Assembly (NCBI GenBank): GCA_964200075.2
Contig: CAXNAA020000384.1
Span: 1-21,802, forward strand
Reading direction: 5' to 3'
From: Sphacelaria rigidula
Taxonomy: Eukaryota > Phaeophyceae > Sphacelariales
Length of the DNA stretch: 21,802 nucleotides
A program made the translations under genes and the position numbers. Shown here piece by piece: positions 12,701 to 18,700 of this stretch (position 1 is its first letter; every line of letters begins with the position of its first letter). Under the pieces are notes generated by a model. The model saw nothing but the letters and a program-made list of their open reading frames with translations, made no database searches and had not been told where the DNA came from.

Positions 12701-15700
12701 CTGTTGTTCCTGCAGTGCAGATCCCAGACTCTGCGTAACCAAAAGGTTAATTTAGGCCACCCGCTAATATCTGTAGGCAAATACTCGGCGAGAAATCTGC
12801 GAGTTGTTCTCATCGTGTCTCCCTGTAGTAGAAGCGACAAAGCGAAATCTTGGGTTCTACTTCTACGTTGCGCTATTCTTACTGTTTTGTTCTGCTCCTT
12901 TTTGTCCGTCAGGTAGATGAAGTGCTGTTCATGAATAAGCTCACGGTGGAAGATCTTAAGATCACCCTACAAATGCAGCTCGAGGAGGTGGACAGGAGAA
13001 TACAGTCGGGGAGGTGGGTACTGTCGCGTAGTTTCTGGCGGGGTCCGACAAACGTTTTTTTTCGGCCACCTCTGACGCACTGAAAATGCTTTGCGAACAG
13101 CACACATGAACGCTTGGCAATTAGCCTGTTTGTGACGTGTTCGGCTATTCACGGCGCCCCAGGAGGTTCTTGCACTGGTCGACAAAACGTATCTTGGCAT
13201 GTTCGCTCCCCCCGCGATTCCCACGAAATACGGAAAAGCTTGAATGCCAGCACCAATTTCAGGCGTTTATGCTATCAAGGTGTACACATCGAATTTTGGT
13301 ATATCCGCTGCAACCGGAAATGAACGCCAATGCTACTCCACACGCGCCAGTGGGCTGCCTCGATTATTTTGTCAGGACAATCGTCATCATTCTACAGTCG
13401 ACGAAAACGGTGGATATCACCCCCCCCAATGATGCAGATAACCCCCTAGAGGACGGCTGTGTATCTTTCGTATACCTGACCCGTCATCCCCCGCTCAAAT
13501 TCAACGCCACCAATGTTCAAGGTGTACGTATCTCTGCCATGATTTGAATTCTTGACCCTCGATGACTCTCGAATGGAGTTGAAATCAGGGGGGAAAACGC
13601 CCTGGGTAGTCCCCCTCGACAAATGATTTCACTTTCTATCTGCTGCATTATGGTGTGTTGCGTCGGAGCGCTACGGGTAGCTACACCTCTTGTTTTGGAA
13701 TGCGCCCCCAAAGACGACAAGTCCGCCGCAACATGCGTACGTTTTATTTTCCTGGTCAGCGGAAAGAAGGAATACAGCACGTGGCCGTTCGGGTGGACCG
13801 AGTCCCTCGAAAAATCGCGCACCCTGTAAAGCTTCGACTGGTAACATCCGGATGAAGAAATGTGAAACTCGTTGCGTGGATACAACTGCGCTGTCCGCAA
13901 CTTCTGCAAATAGTTTTGTGCAAACAAGTGCTGGGTTAGATACCCGTGCACCTGGTTGCCTGCCAATAACCAAGGTTGTGTTGTGTAGGGTGGGGCTATG
14001 TTCGGTAGGATATGGTATTTCTTGGAGAGCTTGCAGAACTGTCGGTTACGGGTAGAGAAGTCTTAAAAAACTTGCAGAACCTGTCAGGTACGGGTATGGA
14101 ATTTCTACACAACTTACAGAACCTGTCGGGTACGGTGTGGGGGTTGTACAGAAATCCTCATCCGCAACCAGCTATTTCTACATGGTATACCCCGTGCCCC
14201 GGGTAAGGGTAATCATTTCGTGCAGATCGCTGTCGGGTATCGGTATGAGAGGCCTATAGAACTGATGCTACTGCCGGGTACGGGCATGTGAAGCTTATAG
14301 AACTCATACAACCTATTCGCTACGGTTGATACCAGGGCAAATACCCCGGGTATGCACTGGTGCCCAGAATAAATGGAACGACAACACACAACACACACAT
14401 ACAAAAATCGCATCATACAGAGCACAAGCTTCAAATATTCCGAAACCATGCTTCGATACATTATGGGTTTCGCCTATAGTTGGGTTTGGGTTTGGTTTTG
14501 GGTCCTCCTTCTCCCCTCGGATGCCCGTGAGGACGGCTCGCGTGCAAAATATTCCAAGGCTGTGTTGTGTAGGGTATGGGTATTTTCGGTCGGGTATGAG
14601 GTTTCTCACAGAGCTTACAGAACTGTCGGGCACCGGTATGGAAGTCTTTGCAGAGCTTACACGGTTATACGGAGACCTTTACCCGCAACCGAGTTTTTCT
14701 ACAAGGGTATACCCGTGCCCCGGGGAAGGGTAAAAAATTCGTTCAGATCCCACAAAACTGTCGGGTACTGAAACCAGAGACTTATAAAATTCAAAGAACT
14801 GTCGGGTGAGAGTAATACCCGAATGAATACCCCGGGTATACAAGGGATCGTACTCTACATAACACCACTTCGCAAAAAACCATTTGATCCAAAACCTCTG
14901 CGACTAGTTGCTAGTGAACAACTACTCGATCAAATCTGCTCATCTAGGACCGTGCAACCATGTTCTCGGTCAGGAACCCGTGCAACCTGTTGCGTGTAAA
15001 CGTCGACTTGGTCAGAACCCTGCGCAGCTGGTTGCGTACAAACAGCTTCCCGTTCAGAAATTCATGTATCTAGTTTCGTGTGAACAACTGGATCAGAAAC
15101 CTATGCAACGAGTCATGGAACAAGCCACTGCCTCCAGTTGAAACTTGCGCTTCTGTAGCCCCTCTACGCGCCCGCTGTACTATCTTGACCAATGCTGGAT
15201 AACAGACATATCGAGTGGAGTTGGTATATACTCTGAAAAGCATTCTCCTTCGCCCGTTGGTAACGTAATATTGATGCTGCGATATGATCCAGGGAGCGGC
15301 GACAACAGCTTCTTGCAGGGATCTCAGATCGACAGCGCCGGCGGACGAAGGACAAGGCGGCACAGATGAGCGAACGGAGGCTCCAGGCTGAGTCGGTATG
15401 TAGCAAGTACCCGAAAATATTATGTTGTCTTCCAGTGGGCATTTTACACTTCCGTGTGAGGCACGTCAGATCTGGTACTGCTTGCCAAGAGCCCAGCTTT
15501 GTTTTGTTTGTTGGTGTGTGTGCCCTAAAGTACAGTATACTCTAGCGCGCAGCTCTTATCCAGCATGTTTTGCTTACGAGATATTCTACCATTTTTATCC
15601 TTCGAAGAGAATAATATCGCCCTGTTTTGTTCGTGTGGCGGTGTTTGGGTGCTTGCTGCCAATAATAATGTCAGGTATCGTTCCTCTATTGCTGTCTCAT

Positions 15701-18700
15701 TCGTGCAGAGAGATAGGATACGGTACGGTGCTACTGCAGGTGTGTTTGATCGCTAGAGATTTCGTGTTCGGGCTGCACCACAATCGAGGAGGTAGTAAGG
15801 ACGACAATATTTACGTCGTTTGATTCCTGTGAACCAAAGTTGGATGTACATGTAGCAGTCACAGCCAGCATTTCTTCTTGGCCGTTGCTCGTGTTGAAAA
15901 TGCACAACCGATGTGTCTTGCGTGGGTATTTGGTTCTCTTTCCACGGTCTATTGGGCTCACTCGTCCCCGCTTACCTTGCAGCACAGCAGTACCGCGCAG
16001 TACAAGACATATCGCACCTACATGCTCCTGGACCCTCGCGCTAGTTGTTGCCTGTGGGCGATGTTATCGAGAGAAATGGAGGTGCACACCAGGGGTGTCC
16101 ATGATAAAACGATCTTATAATGCCTTTTGGCGTACGGGGTCCGTCCGAAGTAGGCAAATTACATGTTATGTCTGTTCAGGACGAGGAAACGCCGCTGTAG
16201 CGCGGCTCCTCTCCTATCGGAAATACTGTCAACCCAACCGGGCACGTCCGTCGAAGGTCAAGCTCAGCATCCGCGACAGCAATCGACGGTGGTGGTCGTC
16301 TTTGTTTCGCAGATCTCTGCGGTTTTCACAGTGAGGCGGCAATATGCTGGTTCGCTCTCATGACCTTCTGTTCCGTTGAGCCAGATATTTCTGGCACATG
16401 AGGATGATGACTGTGCATGCCAACATTTATGCATCTGAGTGACTGCTGGGTGAAGGTTGGCTTCGCAGGTCTCAGTCTTTGACGCCGTCGTGTCTGTTGA
16501 CAGCGCGGTTGTATGTGTACGTTTTGGGGCTCATTCAGCTCTGCTTACACGATGGATAATCATGTGTTTGGATGGCAAGATAGGTTCGATGGATAGACAA
16601 ACTGAGACTAGCGTTACTTATTGATTTGTTATCTCGTTCGATGCCTCTGTCGTAGTCGCGAAGATGGTATGAGTTCAAGGGTTCCGAAACGAGGTGAGAA
16701 ATTTCGTGAGGGAAGTTGGACTTCCACACAGCTTAGTCTCTGATGATCGAGAGCGAGGCGTCATCACCCCGGGGCTAGGTTTTACACGGGTCCGCAGACA
16801 ACAACTGATCTACGAGCCTAAAACCAGAGACTTTGCTATGCGGCACCGCCTCGAAGCCTCATGACACTAGCCCACCCAGAAAAACCTCTATTACCGCTGC
16901 ATCGAAAACCACTCCAGGACATCGCGATTTCGCTGTTGAACTTCAACGACACGCAGGAACCGGGAGAAGCTCCTCTCTTTACGAAATGAACAATGTGAGG
17001 CTGAAAGTCGGAAAAATACGATCGCTACGGCAAAACCGTCACTCGCACGCCTTGACGATAAAACATCTCTTCTACCCGCTAGCCAATGCATGTGCCCACC
17101 AAGTAAAGGCAACCCACCCAATGCGCAACGGGTCAAGTATTCGATGCATCGCTTGTTAATTTCTTCCCCCAGGCTGCTGCAATGCGCTGGGAAGCCCTGC
17201 AAAAGCGCCTGGAGGCCGTGCAGCAGCGGAGGCGGGATAGGGAGAAGGAAACGAGCCGCCGGATGCAGGCACAGGATAGGCGCGACCAGGCTCGGGAAAG
17301 ACGGGAGGTGTGTACACCTGGAATAAAGCTTACATTCCAAAAAAACCTTGATCACCCGTATGTCGTGCTTGGGTATTGTTCCGAGATTTCGAGCAATGGT
17401 GCGATACATCTTGCATCGAGGCGAGTATATCGTTCTCTCGTATACGTTTTTTGGAAGACTTAGTCGTAGCATGTATTCTTCTGTTTCGATATTATTGGTT
17501 GTCATCGATTGCTGCAAGATTGGTACACTGCAGACCCCCTTTTTTGACTGTAGTGTGTTTCTTGTCCTGAGAATTATATGTCTGATAAGGCGTTGCCTTG
17601 CTTTCTCGGCACAGCCGTCGCGGGTAGCCGTTGTCCCCAAACGCTTGCCTTACGACCACCTACCCCACAGCCTAGTCCCCAGCTCTCTTCTCTGACTGAA
17701 CCCTGCCTCTACCCCGCTGTCATTTATTCTGCTGATATCCCGTAGGCTTTGCTGCTGACACCCATGGCGGGCACGGGTGATAGTGGGGAAGAGAAAGCTC
17801 TTCGCCGAAGATACCAAGAAGACCGGGCGTCTAGACACGGCCGTGCGGCCGCTGGTGGTGGCAGCAGTCGTCCACAGGCCTCGAATTTGGATTACGGAAG
17901 TGGGGAGGGGGACTACACGGGGACTAAGGTGGCTATACCTTCGTGCAGGTTTCCGTTGACGCCACATGTGAACACTTGTCAATTCAGGGAGAATGAAACG
18001 GTCGGTCCATTTTCGGTCCATTTTGGTTGGTGGCGCGATCGCGACCAGACCAGTTGCATGTTTATGTTTGCCTTACTTCAAACACCAATTCTCGTGCGAG
18101 AATTCGTTTGAAACCGGGCATACCCTGCAGAGAACGAGTGTGGGAGTCAAGTTGGGCGGAGTCTCCCGTACGGCAGGTATGAGTATACGCCAGACAGGAA
18201 CTGGTGGATTACGCATCCCCAGTTGTGCTCGTTACCGATGTTTGACGTTCGCTGCGAGAGCGGACAATGTTGGTTCTCACAAAGTATTATCCTGTGCGTG
18301 TTGCCCTTCCGTTCATATGCGCGTCATTACCCTATTTATTCTTGTGGGTCATCTGGGTGCTCGAATATTTGTGATGCCGCAAACACGTTGCAGTCCCTCG
18401 CCGAGATACAAGGTAAAGGCAGCGATGATGGTGAGAACTTGAGTGACCGAGAGTACTACACAAACACCACTGACGGATCGCAGAGACGAGACAGCAATTT
18501 GAACGAGCGGCAGGATCCACAGGTAACATCGGACAGCGGTGACTGTAAGCACAGACGCGGGAGTCGGCGGTCGGCGGACGCATCCCGGTCGACCTGGCCC
18601 CCGCTGGTCGGGGGTCCGGCGTTGGCGGCGACAGGGGGAACGGGGGAACAGACAGTGGTCCCCCAGCAGCCGGGAAAACGCGGGCGGGCGCAGAAGAAGC

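Larger units (their letters stand above)
13014..15292 (+). other. SCAPER intron 12, repeat-rich
   Basis: The longest intron in the window, 2,279 bp, with GTGGGT donor and GATCCAG acceptor, phase 2. Its second half is made of two 42-bp-period minisatellites (13970-14353 with 14554-14839, and about 14886-15125). Its first half has overlapping ORFs at 13137-13547 and 13517-13973 that I cannot assign. Confidence 0.82.

Noticed and set aside
14313-14771. ORFs of 106-135 codons on both strands in intron 12
   Set aside because: They are by-products of the 42-bp minisatellite, whose period is a multiple of three. They do not look like an independent gene.
15319-15395. Alternative exon 13 start at 15319 (after CTTCTTGCAG)
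   Set aside because: It looks like the better acceptor but shifts the frame into a stop (TGA in CCAGGCTGAG). The start at 15293 matches the phase of exon 12 and extends the coiled coil with ERRQQLLAG.
15840-16334. 164-codon + strand ORF in intron 13
   Set aside because: It lacks recognisable content or a phase-compatible role. Exons 13 and 14 already join in phase 0 and the coiled coil runs straight across them.
18223-18393. Cys-rich frame upstream of exon 16 as a possible zinc finger
   Set aside because: The Cys spacing (CGSSGCSNIC) has no paired His and does not fit a C2H2 or other finger I know. The acceptor at 18393 removes it.
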